A DNA stretch of 64,000 bases from Equibacterium sp963662035 (GTDB lineage Bacteria; Bacteroidota; Bacteroidia; Bacteroidales; UBA932): contig CAVLDO010000007.1 of assembly GCA_963662035.1 (NCBI GenBank), positions 1-64,000 of the forward strand, given 5' to 3'. Positions within the stretch are counted from its first letter, which is position 1. Every line of letters begins with the position of its first letter. A model generated the notes under the pieces. That model had not been told where the DNA came from. It did not search any database and was given only the letters and a program-made list of their open reading frames with translations. The translations under genes were made by a program, and so were the position numbers. Positions 54,854-64,000 of this stretch are shown piece by piece.

Positions 54854-55548
54854 AACCTAATCAGTACTCTAATCAGTAGCCCAAGGGGCAGAACTTCGAG
54901 CGCGCAAAGGTACAAAAACCAAAATAATATGGAGAAATTATTTCCCTTAAAAATTTTAAAAGATTTCTGTGCCAGCATTATCAGCAGAAAGGCTCCGGAG
55001 ATGGCTGCGGCGGCTGCGGCGCCCCCCCTGTCCAGAAGGTGAAAGTAGCGGTAGAAGGGGAGCAGCAACAGCAGCAGACCGGTGTATATGATTAAGCAGA
55101 TGCGGTCGCAGACCCCTATGGCGCGAAACGTCTCCCGGGCGTGCTTGAGCCAGCCACAAAGCAGCCTCAGCCCCAGATGCACCAGCGTGAAGGCCGACAG
55201 CGCAGCAAGTATGAATATGAAATTGAGGCTCGAAAGGTCAAGGAAGTAGAGGGTGAGCGCCAAAGTGGGCAGACACAGCAGCGCCGTGTTGCCGATGGCG
55301 TAAGTGAGGTTCTTGTTGGATAGGGTGTCTTCCAGCACCAGCGAATTCAGCAGCGAGCGGCAGGAGATGAGTATGGCTATTAACGAGTTCTCGGCAAAAA
55401 TCAGGAAATACAGCAGGCAGAAAAGCAGCGCGTAGGTGGTCAGCGCCGGGTGGCTCTCCACCACCGCGCTGGGGAAGTCCTCCCCGATTGCGGTCATAAG
55501 GGAGCTTGACTGCCAGCACTCCTGCCCTATCGCCTGCAGAAACATCAC
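54850..55548 (-). CDS. DUF4271 membrane protein
   Basis: The 232-residue product has about seven predicted membrane helices. It matches the Bacteroidota DUF4271 family, which is often found beside hemD. Function is unknown. Placement with hemD, rnpA and yidD is conserved in the phylum as far as I recall, and this supports the family call rather than a role. Confidence 0.82.
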   Translation of the reverse strand: MMFLQAIGQECWQSSSLMTAIGEDFPSAVVESHPALTTYALLFCLLYFLIFAENSLIAILISCRSLLNSLVLEDTLSNKNLTYAIGNTALLCLPTLALTLYFLDLSSLNFIFILAALSAFTLVHLGLRLLCGWLKHARETFRAIGVCDRICLIIYTGLLLLLLPFYRYFHLLDRGGAAAAAAISGAFLLIMLAQKSFKIFKGNNFSILFWFLYLCALEVLPLGLLIRVLIRL

Positions 55549-55550
55549 CG

Positions 55551-55898
55551 CTAATTCCCCCTCTTGGCGTTATATCCCAGCCCTTTGAGAATCTCCACCA
55601 CGCGGTCGCGCAAGTCCCCCTGGATAAGGATGACCCCCTCCTTGGCGCTGCCGCCCACGCCGCATCTGGTCTTGAGGGTTTTGGCCAGGGCGGCCAGGTC
55701 GCTCTCGCGCCCCACAAAGCCGTTTACGGCGGTGACCTGCTTGCCGGCGCGCCCCTTGCGGTCGATGCCCACGATCAGCTTCTGGCGGGCGGGTTCCGGG
55801 GTCTCGGCCTCCTCTTCGAGGTCGGCCCTTGTAACATATTTGAAGTCGGGGTCGGTGGAGTAAACAACTCCCAGTCGGTCTTTCCAGTCGGTTGCCAT
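55551..55898 (-). CDS. SUI1/YciH-type translation initiation factor
   Basis: The 115-residue product has an N-terminal acidic tail and a C-terminal SUI1 domain with TRCGVGGSAKEGVILIQGD and VVEILKGLGYNAKRGN. It resembles eIF1 and E. coli YciH, which affects start-codon fidelity. It is first in the operon with DUF4271, hemD, rnpA and yidD (2-nt gap to the next gene). Confidence 0.92.
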   Translation of the reverse strand: MATDWKDRLGVVYSTDPDFKYVTRADLEEEAETPEPARQKLIVGIDRKGRAGKQVTAVNGFVGRESDLAALAKTLKTRCGVGGSAKEGVILIQGDLRDRVVEILKGLGYNAKRGN

Positions 55899-55985
55899 AA
55901 GAGAGGTCGATATTATGCCTGCGAATTTAGTTATAAAAAAACAATTCTTACATTTGTTGGTTTATGGATTATGATTATTATTTCT

Positions 55986-58900
55986 ATGGAGAAAAAACTG
56001 TTTAACCGCATCAGGAACATCGTGGCCGTGGTGGTGCTGGCGGCAGCCTCTGTCGTGTACCTATCCACCATAGAACCCACGGTGAGCTTCTGGGACTGCG
56101 GCGAATTCATCGCGTCGTCTTACAAACTCGAAGTGGGACACCCCCCGGGAAACCCCACATTCCAGCTGATAGCCCGCCTGTTCACTATCTTTACCGACAG
56201 CAGCCACGCCGCCGCGGCGGTGAACTGCTGCAGCGCGATGTGCTCCGCCTTCACCATATTCTTCCTTTTTTTGACAATTGTGCACTTCGGACTCAGGATT
56301 CTGCACGAGAGGGGGCGGCAGCTCACCCTGGGCAGCGCCCTTGCGGTGCTGGGCGCCGGCGTGGCGGGGGCGATGGCCTACTGCTTTTCCGACACCTTCT
56401 GGTTCTCCGCAGTGGAGGGCGAAGTGTATGCCATGTCGTCGCTGGCCACGGCCATAGTGTTCTGGGCCATCCTCAAGTGGGAAGAGAACTTCGGCGAGCC
56501 CTATAACGACCGCTGGATAGTGTTCATAGCCCTGATGCTGGGCTTGTCCATAGGCATCCACCTGCTGAGCCTGCTGGTGATACCGGCAATAGTGTTCATC
56601 TGGTATTTCCGCACCCGCGAGGGGGAGCAGGTCTCCTTCTGGAAGGGGGTGCTGCTGCTGGGCATTTCGGCCGTGTTGCTGGCGGTGATTCTCTATGGAA
56701 TAGTGCCGCTGGTGCCCAAATTCATCGCCTTTGTGGACCGCATCTGCGTGAACTCCCTGGGCGCCCCCTTCAATCTCGGGGCGGCCATATTCACACTGCT
56801 GCTGTTTGCCGCCTGCTTTGCGGCGCTCTATCTGCTGCGGCGCGCGGGCAAGGCGCTGGCCCATACCGTGACCCTCTGCGTGACCTGCATATTGATAGGA
56901 TATTCGATATTCGCGATGGTGGTGATCCGCGCCAACGCCAACACACCCACCAACGAATACTCTCCCGACAATCTCTACACCCTGGTGCGCTACATCAACC
57001 GCGAGCAGTACGGCAGCAAGCCGCTCATCTACGGCGAGTCGTATATGTCGGTGTATGACATCAAGGAGGGGGAATACTGGACGACCCTCGACGGCCGCTA
57101 CTATAAGACAGAAAAGCCCCTTTCTGCGGAGTATCCCGCCGGGGCCAAGATGCTCTTCCCCAGAATGTGGAGCACCCAGTCGTCCAGCCACGAGCAGTTT
57201 TACGAGGCCTACACCGGCGGCGACTACCGCGAGAATGTGGTGACCCACGCCAACGGCACCAAGGAGATAAACAGGATGCCCAGGATGGCAGACAACCTGC
57301 GCTACTTCTTCGACTACCAGCTGAACTATATGTATTTCCGCTACTTCTTCTGGAACTTCGTGGGCCGGCAGAACGACCTGCACGGGCAGGTGCCCGGCGA
57401 TTTGACCAGCGGCAACTGGGAGAGCGGCATAGGGTTCATAGACAAGGCGCGCCTGGGAGACCAGAGCCTCGCCCCCGACTACCTCGCCCATAACAAGGGG
57501 AAGAACCACTACTACTTCCTCCCCCTGCTGCTGGGTCTGCTGGGTCTCTTCTATCAGATTAAGCACGACGGCAAGGGGAGCTGGATCACTTTTCTGCTCT
57601 TCTTCCTCACCGGTATCGCCATAATCCTATACCTTAACCAGCCCCCTTACCAGCCCCGCGAGCGCGACTATGCATACGCCGGGTCGTTCTATGTGTTCGC
57701 CATCTGGATAGGTCTGGGCGTGATGTGGCTCAAAGATTTCGCCGACCGTCTGCTGGGCAAGGGCATCCCCCGCGAGAATGGCGAGCTGCTGTCCGAAGGC
57801 AAGTCGGTGTGCACGGCATCCGCCGCAAGCGCCCTGGCCCTGGCGGTGGCCATACTGATGGGCTGCCAAAACTGGGACGACCACGACCGCAGCGGCCGCC
57901 GCACCGCGCTGGAGGTGGCTTCCAACTACCTCAACAGCTGCGGACAGAATGCCATACTCATAACACACGGCGACAACGACACCTTCCCCCTGTGGTATGC
58001 GCAGGAGGTTGAGGGTATCCGCACCGACGTGAGGATAATGAACACCTCGCTGCTGGGAATGGACTGGTATATCGACCAGATGAAGTGCCGCAGCAACGCC
58101 TCGGCCCCCCTGCCTATCACCCTTCCCCGCAAGGACTATCTTTACGGCACCAACGACTTCGTGAGGGTGCAGGATGTGCTGCAGCGCCCCGCCACCGCAC
58201 GGGAGGTGATGGAAGTGTTCACCAACCCTAAATATCGCATTCCCGGGAGCAGTATCGGCCGCATAGTGACCCGCACCATAAATGTCCCCGTAAATAAGGA
58301 GAACGCCCTCAGATACGGCCTGGTGAAGCCCTGCGACGCCGGCAAGATGGTGGACACCCTGACCCTGACCATCCCGGGCGGGGCCACTACCATCAGCAAG
58401 ACCGACCTCATACTGCTTGATCTGCTCGCCAACTACAACTGGGACCGCCCCATCTATTTCGTGAGTCAGATGGGCGACTGCACATTCGAGATTGCAAAAT
58501 GGCTGCAGTTCGACGGGTACGCGTATCAGCTGACCCCCATCGTATGCCCCCAGGCTCCGGAACCTAAACAGATGGATGTGGACAAGATGTACGAGCTCGT
58601 GATGAACGGCTACCGCTTCGAGAGCGCCGCCGACACCACCATTAATTTCGACTACTTCAATCTGTATGCATACAGCAGCGTGACCCCCGTGCGCGACATC
58701 TTCAACCAGGTGGCCCTCAAGCTTATGAATGACGGCCGCAACGAGGATGCCGAGAAGGTGCTGGACCGCTGCTACGAGATGACCCCCGTGAAGAACATCC
58801 CGCTGGATGTGTCAATTCTGCGCGGCGGCAACGAGTATGAGGTTATGACCAGCATCGACCTCTATTTGCAGCTGGACTGCGTGGAGAAGGCCAAAAACCT

Positions 58901-59096
58901 CTCGCACGCCTATATGGAGGAGGCGCTCAAGTCTATGCTCTACAGCGCCCAGTTGGTGCGCGGCGCCGCTCTGGACGAGGAGACGCTTGACCGCGAGCTG
59001 CAGTATGCCTCTTATCTGGCAAATCTCTTCCGCTCCAGAGGGTATCAAGATGAGTATGACTACATAAACAACGGCATCAAGGCGCTCCTGAATTGA
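55986..59096 (+). CDS. DUF2723 (glycosyltransferase family 117-type) membrane protein
   Basis: I start the protein at the ATG at 55986 (MEKKLFNRIRNIVAVVVL), giving 1036 residues; an ATG at 55971 is an alternative. A -7 element TACATTTG at 55949-55956 supports a start in this area. The first roughly 500 residues hold about ten membrane helices and the family motif SFWDCGEFIASSYKLEVGHP, resembling GT-C-fold enzymes that use lipid-linked sugars. A further membrane part (about 510-620) is followed by a soluble domain to the end. The likely role is glycosylation of exported proteins, by family resemblance. It overlaps uvrC by 4 nt. Confidence 0.85.
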   Translation: MEKKLFNRIRNIVAVVVLAAASVVYLSTIEPTVSFWDCGEFIASSYKLEVGHPPGNPTFQLIARLFTIFTDSSHAAAAVNCCSAMCSAFTIFFLFLTIVHFGLRILHERGRQLTLGSALAVLGAGVAGAMAYCFSDTFWFSAVEGEVYAMSSLATAIVFWAILKWEENFGEPYNDRWIVFIALMLGLSIGIHLLSLLVIPAIVFIWYFRTREGEQVSFWKGVLLLGISAVLLAVILYGIVPLVPKFIAFVDRICVNSLGAPFNLGAAIFTLLLFAACFAALYLLRRAGKALAHTVTLCVTCILIGYSIFAMVVIRANANTPTNEYSPDNLYTLVRYINREQYGSKPLIYGESYMSVYDIKEGEYWTTLDGRYYKTEKPLSAEYPAGAKMLFPRMWSTQSSSHEQFYEAYTGGDYRENVVTHANGTKEINRMPRMADNLRYFFDYQLNYMYFRYFFWNFVGRQNDLHGQVPGDLTSGNWESGIGFIDKARLGDQSLAPDYLAHNKGKNHYYFLPLLLGLLGLFYQIKHDGKGSWITFLLFFLTGIAIILYLNQPPYQPRERDYAYAGSFYVFAIWIGLGVMWLKDFADRLLGKGIPRENGELLSEGKSVCTASAASALALAVAILMGCQNWDDHDRSGRRTALEVASNYLNSCGQNAILITHGDNDTFPLWYAQEVEGIRTDVRIMNTSLLGMDWYIDQMKCRSNASAPLPITLPRKDYLYGTNDFVRVQDVLQRPATAREVMEVFTNPKYRIPGSSIGRIVTRTINVPVNKENALRYGLVKPCDAGKMVDTLTLTIPGGATTISKTDLILLDLLANYNWDRPIYFVSQMGDCTFEIAKWLQFDGYAYQLTPIVCPQAPEPKQMDVDKMYELVMNGYRFESAADTTINFDYFNLYAYSSVTPVRDIFNQVALKLMNDGRNEDAEKVLDRCYEMTPVKNIPLDVSILRGGNEYEVMTSIDLYLQLDCVEKAKNLSHAYMEEALKSMLYSAQLVRGAALDEETLDRELQYASYLANLFRSRGYQDEYDYINNGIKALLN

Positions 59097-60889
59097 ATGT
59101 AAGGGAAAAAGTGAGTCTGCTGCCCCATTCCCCCGGGGTTTACCGCTTTCTTGACGCAGGCGGCACGGTGATTTATGTGGGCAAGGCCAAGGACTTGCAC
59201 CGCCGCGTGTCGCAGTATTTCCGCCCTCCCGAGAGTCTGGACCGCAAGACACGGGCAATGGTGGGCAAAATTGCCGATATGATGTTTGCGGTGGTGGAGA
59301 CCGAGCAGGACGCCCTGCTGCTGGAGAACAATCTGATAAAGAAACTCCAGCCGCGCTACAACATTCTGCTCAAGGACAGCAAGACCTACCCCTGGATTTG
59401 CATCCGCAACGAGCCATTCCCCAGGGTGATGCTCACCCGGAGAATGGTGCGCGCATCGGGCAGATACTTCGGCCCCTACAGCTCCGCCGGCTATGCCCAC
59501 GCGCTGCTGGAGCTTGTAGCGAGCCTCTATCCGCTGCGGAGTTGCAAGCTGGCCCTGAGCGAAGAGGCCGTCTCAAAAGGCAAGTTCAAGGTGTGCCTCA
59601 ACGCCCATCTGGGCCGCTGCTGCGCCCCCTGCACCGGAGAAATATCCAAGGCGGACTATGATGCGATGATTGCGGCCGTGGAGACCCTGCTCTCGGGCGG
59701 GGCGCGGGAGCTGATCCGCGACTGGAGGGGCAGGATGCAGCAGGCCGCCGCCGAGCTGCGCTTTGAAGACGCCCAGCAATACAAAGACCGTCTGGACATA
59801 CTGGAAAAGCACTGTTCCCGCTCTCCCATAGTGAACCGCACGATGCACGACACCGACGTATTTTCTATTGTGAGCGAGGGCGAGGACCACTTCTGCAACT
59901 TTATGCGCATTCGCAAGGGGTGCGTGGTGCAGTCATTCAATATGGAGCTTGAGGCGCGCATCGAGGAGCCGCAAGAGGCGGTTCTGGCCACATTTATGGC
60001 CGAGATGATATCCAAGTTCGGCCCCCTCTCCAAGGAGGTGCTGGTGCCCGTTATTCCCAATCAGGAGTTTGAGGGGGTCACTCTCACCGTGCCGCAGAAG
60101 GGGGACAATCTGGAGCTGCTGAGGCTCAGCACCAAGAATGCCGGCGCTCTCAAGGCGGAGAAGTTCCGCCACGAAGAGAAGGTCAACCCCGACGAATACA
60201 ATATGATGGTGATGCAGGCGCTGCAGCGCGACCTCGGGATGAAGGATCTGCCGCGCCACATAGAGTGCTTCGACAACTCCAATATCCAGGGGACGAACCC
60301 CGTGGCTTCCTGCGTGGTGTTCCGCGAATGCCGTCCCAGCAAGAAGGACTACCGCCACTTCAAGATAAAGACGGTGGTGGGGGCCGACGACTTTGCTACT
60401 ATGAAGGAGGTGGTGAACCGCCGCTACTCCCGGCTGCTGGCCGAGGAGCAGGAGCTGCCGCAGCTGATAGTGATAGACGGAGGCAAGGGGCAGCTGCACT
60501 CGGCTATGGAGGCTCTCTGCGAACTGGGCATCGACACCCGCCTCACGGTGGTGGGCCTGGCCAAGCGACTGGAGGAGATAATCCGCCCCGGCGACCCCTA
60601 CCCCCTGTTCTTAGACAAGAATTCCACCTCGCTCAAGGTGCTGATGCACATCCGCGACGAGGCGCACCGCTTTGGCATAACCTTCCACCGCAACCTGCGC
60701 TCCAAGGGGTTCGCCACCACGCAGCTGGCAGAAATCCCCGGCGTGGGAGATGTCACCTGCACCAGGCTGCTCTCGCACTTCAAGAGCGTAAAGCGGGTGA
60801 GAGAAGCCTCCCTGCAGGAGCTGGAGAGCGTAGTGGGCGGCAAAATGGCCGGCCGGGTTTTTAATTATTTCAGAGATGAGACTATTTAA
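59093..60889 (+). CDS. uvrC: excinuclease ABC subunit C
   Basis: The 598-residue product makes both incisions in nucleotide excision repair. It has an N-terminal GIY-YIG domain (HSPGVYRFLDAGGTVIYVGK), Cys-rich and UVR motifs (RFEDAQQYKDRLDIL), a central RNase H-like domain (DGGKGQLHSAM) and C-terminal helix-hairpin-helices (EIPGVGDVTCTRLL). The start is a TTG at 59093 that overlaps the preceding TGA; the next start-like codon in frame is GTG at 59111. It overlaps the following gene by 14 nt. Confidence 0.95.
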   Translation: MNVREKVSLLPHSPGVYRFLDAGGTVIYVGKAKDLHRRVSQYFRPPESLDRKTRAMVGKIADMMFAVVETEQDALLLENNLIKKLQPRYNILLKDSKTYPWICIRNEPFPRVMLTRRMVRASGRYFGPYSSAGYAHALLELVASLYPLRSCKLALSEEAVSKGKFKVCLNAHLGRCCAPCTGEISKADYDAMIAAVETLLSGGARELIRDWRGRMQQAAAELRFEDAQQYKDRLDILEKHCSRSPIVNRTMHDTDVFSIVSEGEDHFCNFMRIRKGCVVQSFNMELEARIEEPQEAVLATFMAEMISKFGPLSKEVLVPVIPNQEFEGVTLTVPQKGDNLELLRLSTKNAGALKAEKFRHEEKVNPDEYNMMVMQALQRDLGMKDLPRHIECFDNSNIQGTNPVASCVVFRECRPSKKDYRHFKIKTVVGADDFATMKEVVNRRYSRLLAEEQELPQLIVIDGGKGQLHSAMEALCELGIDTRLTVVGLAKRLEEIIRPGDPYPLFLDKNSTSLKVLMHIRDEAHRFGITFHRNLRSKGFATTQLAEIPGVGDVTCTRLLSHFKSVKRVREASLQELESVVGGKMAGRVFNYFRDETI

Positions 60890-63794
60890 GATAATACTTT
60901 CCCTGGCGCTGCTGCTATGCTGCTGCTATGTGGCCTCAGCCCAGTATTATACGCTGGGCAGCGACCCTTCTTCCATCAAGTGGCGCACCATCAAGGGGAA
61001 GAACTTCGATGTGATTTACCCCGCCGGTATGGACTCCCTGGCGCGCGAATATCTCTACAACTTTGCCCTGGCGAGGGTCCGCACGCAGGTGGCGCTGGGC
61101 ATAGAAGGGGCCAAGGTGCCGCTGGTGCTGCACGCATACAACCTCAACAGCAACGCCACTGCGGCCTGGGCCCCACGCAGGATAGACATCTACACCACCC
61201 CGCCTTTTTGCAGCGGCTACGCCGACGATTGGATTCACCAGCTGGCGCTGCACGAGGGGAGGCACGTGGGGCAGATGACCCACTTCTCCACCGGCACCTT
61301 CAAGGTGTTCAATATTCTGCTGGGAGAGCAGGCGGTGGGCATCGGAATGGGTTTTTACCCCGCCGGATGGGAGCTCGAAGGGGATGCGGTGCACTCCGAG
61401 ACCGACTTCTCAAGGGCGGGGCGCGGCCGCGACGCCAACTTTCTGATGCACTTCCGCGCAATGGCCGCAGCGGGGGTCGAGCCCAACTACGATGCCTACC
61501 GCTTCGGCTCGTTCTACAACTACATCCCCAGCAAATATGCCTTCGGCTATCTCACCGAGACCTTTATGCGGGACAACTCCGACTACACGGTGATTGGGGA
61601 CATCTATCACGACTTTACCCGCTACTGGTATGACCCAAGCATAATAAACAAGGCGTTCCAGCATTATACGGGCCATACGCGGCGCAAGAACTATCAGGGC
61701 GCGATATCCCTCTTCAACGCCGTGTGGGCTAAGGAATATAGGCAGAGGGAGCCCTACACCGCCTTCACACGTCTGCTGACGGAGGGCAAGAAGGATAACT
61801 ACACCACCTACAGCTCTCCGCTGCAGACCTCGGACGGCAGCGTGGTGGCGGTAAAGGCGGGCCTGCGGCACATCAGCCAGCTGGTGCGCATAGATACGCT
61901 GGGCAGAGAGCATTATGTGCGCCCCTTTGCCGCAGAGAGCCTCACCAGCCCCATCGTGACCCCCGACGGCCACACCCTGGTGTGGAGCGAGATAGTGGCG
62001 CATCCCCGCTGGGAGCTGCAGAACTACTCTGTGCTGCGCTCCTACGACCTGTCCACCGGCAAGACGCGCGATCTGACACGCCGCACCCGCTACTTCAACC
62101 CCTCCTATTCTCCCGACGGGCGCACGGTGGCGGTGACTGAATACCCGGTGCAGGGTTCTTCCCGCGTGGTGCTGCTCTCGGCACAGACGCTGCAGATAGA
62201 GGCGCAGATTCCCGCCCCCTGCGGCGGGCAGATACACAGCACCGCCTTTCTGGACGGCCGGCTCTATGCCGACGCCATTGTGGGCGATGGTCTCTGGGGG
62301 CTCTATTCCCGCAGCGCAGATGACCCTCTCGCCCCCTGGGAGACGGAGATCGAGCCCCAGAGCCGCACCATACTTCGCCTGAGGGCGGCGGAAAACCGCC
62401 TGCTCTTCGAGAGCGATGTGGACGGCATCACCAACATCTATGCATACGATGCCTCGCGCAAAACGCTGCAGAGGCTCACCAACGCCCGTCACGGCGCGTT
62501 TTACCCCAGTCTGACATCGGACGGCACACTTTACTGGTCTGACTACGATGTGACCGGATACACCCCCGTAAAGACTTACAGGGGCGATCTGCTCTGGGAG
62601 GACACATCTATGGAGCATCCGTACGTCTATCAGGAGGCGGAACGCCTCGCCGCGCGCAGCGACAGCGCCGCCCCCGCCCTCTCGGCCGCAGAGCAGGCCG
62701 CCCTGCGCGCAACGATAGACTCCCTGCCCGAAAGGCGCTACAGCAAGCTCACACACCTTGTCAACATCCACTCCTGGGCCCCCTTATATGCCAGCATCAA
62801 CCGCATAATGGACCTGAGCTACGACTACTACTATCAGCTTGCGGCTCCCGGCGTCACCCTTCTCTCGCAGAACACGCTGGGCACTGCGGTGACCGTTGCG
62901 GGAGTCTCCCGCTACAACGGGATCACGGCGGGCCACCTGAACTTCAACTACAGCGGCCTCTGGCCCATATTCGAGATAAACGCCGACTACAACGAGCGCT
63001 ACCGGCGCGATGTAACTTGCGACAGCGCCGGAGGTGCCATCGACACCCTTTTGGTGAAAAAGCCGTCGCTGGAGCTCTCGCTGAGCACCTACACCACCGT
63101 CAACCTGGGCCGCGGCGGAGTGCTCAGCGCCATCGTCCCCCAGATCGAGGTCGACTGGAGTAACGACCGCTACAGCAGCGACGACGGGAGGTGGCGCTAT
63201 GCCAACGATATCCGGATAGGGTTGAGGTATTACAGGATGCTGCCGGTGCCTAAGGCGGCCAGAATGCCCCGCATGGGCTTTGGCGCAGAGGCAAAGGCGG
63301 CCTGGCAGATAGGGGGCGCCGGTGCGGAGAACAGACTGCTCTACGGCTACACATACGGATACCTGCCCGGCTTTACTTTGGATCAGGGTTTCAGGCTGAC
63401 CCTGATGGGTCAGACGCGCCTGGACGGCCTCTATGGCGGCGTTCTGGTGAACAATCTGGCCACCGTGCCGCGCGGCTACAGCAATATGCCCCTGGGGGAT
63501 TATCTCAAGGCCACGGCCGACTACGCGATTCCCATCGTCCTCAACGACTTCAGGCCGGTGTCACTGCTCTACCTGAAGCGGGTGAACATCACTCCTTTTG
63601 CCGATGCGGCGGTGAACCGGACTGCGCAGCAGAGTCTGCAGCGGATGCTGAGCTATGGCTCGGCCGTCACCGTGCAGGGGTACATTTTCCGCATCGGAGT
63701 GCAGCTGGAGGTAGGGGCGCAGCTCTCCCGCCGGATGGACCCGGACGGCAGGTGGCGCACCCGCCTGGACTTTATTTCCGGCGTCAATCTGTAG
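60876..63794 (+). CDS. large secreted HEXXH (peptidase-MA-like) protein with propeller and C-terminal barrel-like region
   Basis: The 972-residue product has a signal peptide (about residues 1-22, ending VASAQ). HEGRH at residues 126-130 fits the HEXXH zinc motif, and ELEGDAVHSE at 166-175 could give the third Glu ligand, a gluzincin or peptidase-MA pattern. Residues about 310-620 contain repeats of SPDGRTVAV and TPDGHTLVWSE type, a TolB/PD40-like beta-propeller. Residues about 650-972 are Tyr/Gly-rich alternating strands resembling an outer-membrane barrel. It may be an outer-membrane-anchored protease or a non-catalytic scaffold. No family name can be given with confidence. Confidence 0.7.
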   Translation: MRLFKIILSLALLLCCCYVASAQYYTLGSDPSSIKWRTIKGKNFDVIYPAGMDSLAREYLYNFALARVRTQVALGIEGAKVPLVLHAYNLNSNATAAWAPRRIDIYTTPPFCSGYADDWIHQLALHEGRHVGQMTHFSTGTFKVFNILLGEQAVGIGMGFYPAGWELEGDAVHSETDFSRAGRGRDANFLMHFRAMAAAGVEPNYDAYRFGSFYNYIPSKYAFGYLTETFMRDNSDYTVIGDIYHDFTRYWYDPSIINKAFQHYTGHTRRKNYQGAISLFNAVWAKEYRQREPYTAFTRLLTEGKKDNYTTYSSPLQTSDGSVVAVKAGLRHISQLVRIDTLGREHYVRPFAAESLTSPIVTPDGHTLVWSEIVAHPRWELQNYSVLRSYDLSTGKTRDLTRRTRYFNPSYSPDGRTVAVTEYPVQGSSRVVLLSAQTLQIEAQIPAPCGGQIHSTAFLDGRLYADAIVGDGLWGLYSRSADDPLAPWETEIEPQSRTILRLRAAENRLLFESDVDGITNIYAYDASRKTLQRLTNARHGAFYPSLTSDGTLYWSDYDVTGYTPVKTYRGDLLWEDTSMEHPYVYQEAERLAARSDSAAPALSAAEQAALRATIDSLPERRYSKLTHLVNIHSWAPLYASINRIMDLSYDYYYQLAAPGVTLLSQNTLGTAVTVAGVSRYNGITAGHLNFNYSGLWPIFEINADYNERYRRDVTCDSAGGAIDTLLVKKPSLELSLSTYTTVNLGRGGVLSAIVPQIEVDWSNDRYSSDDGRWRYANDIRIGLRYYRMLPVPKAARMPRMGFGAEAKAAWQIGGAGAENRLLYGYTYGYLPGFTLDQGFRLTLMGQTRLDGLYGGVLVNNLATVPRGYSNMPLGDYLKATADYAIPIVLNDFRPVSLLYLKRVNITPFADAAVNRTAQQSLQRMLSYGSAVTVQGYIFRIGVQLEVGAQLSRRMDPDGRWRTRLDFISGVNL

Positions 63795-64000
63795 CCTGTG
63801 AGAGGAAAATCATCTGCATATACTGCAGCAGATATTCGGTGGGGACATCCTTGAGCAGAACCCTCTTTTCGCCATCCAACAGATATACAGAGGGGATTGC
63901 GCGGATGTTGTAGAGCGGAGTGCCATAGATGGCCTGCAGATGGTCGTAGGCGCTTATCCAGTTTTTGGGATAACTCTCGGAATATTTGATCCACTCTGAG
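63784..64000 (-). CDS. thioredoxin-like protein, C-terminal part only
   Basis: The reading frame runs off the right edge. The visible 71 residues include YGTPLYNIRAIPSVYLLDGE, the cis-Pro strand of thioredoxin-like folds, followed by KRVLLKDVPTEYLLQYMQ. This resembles the C-terminus of DUF5106 or TlpA-like Bacteroidota proteins. The active-site CxxC, if any, lies outside the window. Its stop codon overlaps the convergent gene's end by 11 nt. Confidence 0.75.
   Translation of the reverse strand, partial: SEWIKYSESYPKNWISAYDHLQAIYGTPLYNIRAIPSVYLLDGEKRVLLKDVPTEYLLQYMQMIFLSQATD

Noticed and set aside
63653..63994. Open frame at the right edge read as a separate gene
   Set aside because: A different minus-strand frame (63784-64000) gives a thioredoxin-like C-terminus and a sensible stop codon; the other is its shadow.

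Overview
The window is a G+C-rich segment of a bacterial chromosome that reads as Bacteroidota, order Bacteroidales, and perhaps an Alistipes/Rikenellaceae-like lineage. The family-level guess is inference. The evidence is the gene set (fused SecDF, DUF4271, DUF2723/GT117, TonB and OmpA types, FrdAB, CoaX, single-chain GlyRS, dispersed suf genes) and promoters of the Bacteroidota form TTTG-N19/20-TAnnTTTG. Genes are densely packed, often with 1-30 nt overlaps. I see no phage, insertion sequence, CRISPR array or recognisable defence system.

Region 1-13.4 kb is the unusual part. Two arrays of the same roughly 51-bp hairpin-containing unit lie at 1-539 and 12.18-13.28 kb. Between them are a secreted endonuclease/exonuclease/phosphatase-family protein, YchF, AspS, an Mrp-type Fe-S ATPase, tRNA-Gln, RsmA, MutS and an orphan MacB-type permease. 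Three of these proteins carry long in-frame low-complexity inserts. The second array sits between copies of a 48-nt imperfect palindrome that occurs again at 39.2 kb, each time beside gene 3' ends.

Region 13.4-33 kb is almost wholly on the minus strand. It holds an OmpA-like porin, a 1199-residue lipoprotein, a PpiD/SurA-like foldase, and a long repair-plus-envelope cluster (ruvB, Ntn hydrolase, mfd, coaX, an outer-membrane protein, a TPR protein, lptC). An A+T-rich intergenic segment with DnaA-box-like 9-mers follows at 30.0-30.2 kb, then succinate dehydrogenase/fumarate reductase B and A subunits without an adjacent cytochrome subunit.

Region 33-64 kb is mostly housekeeping. It contains an alpha/beta hydrolase, HflX, TonB, malate dehydrogenase, YbeY-MnmG, a GNAT enzyme with an acyl-CoA synthetase, GcvH, RuvA, SufS-SufE-MIP18-FolK-GlyRS, a TPR/PD40/SPOR protein with NfeD and flotillin FloA, SecDF, a SUI1-DUF4271-HemD-RnpA-YidD operon, a DUF2723 membrane protein with UvrC and a large HEXXH-containing envelope protein, and the 3' end of a thioredoxin-like gene at the right edge.

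The most noteworthy items are the hairpin satellite arrays and their link to the 48-nt palindrome, the local cluster of in-frame coding expansions, the origin-like element, and an lptC gene with no ATG, GTG or TTG start at its expected N-terminus.
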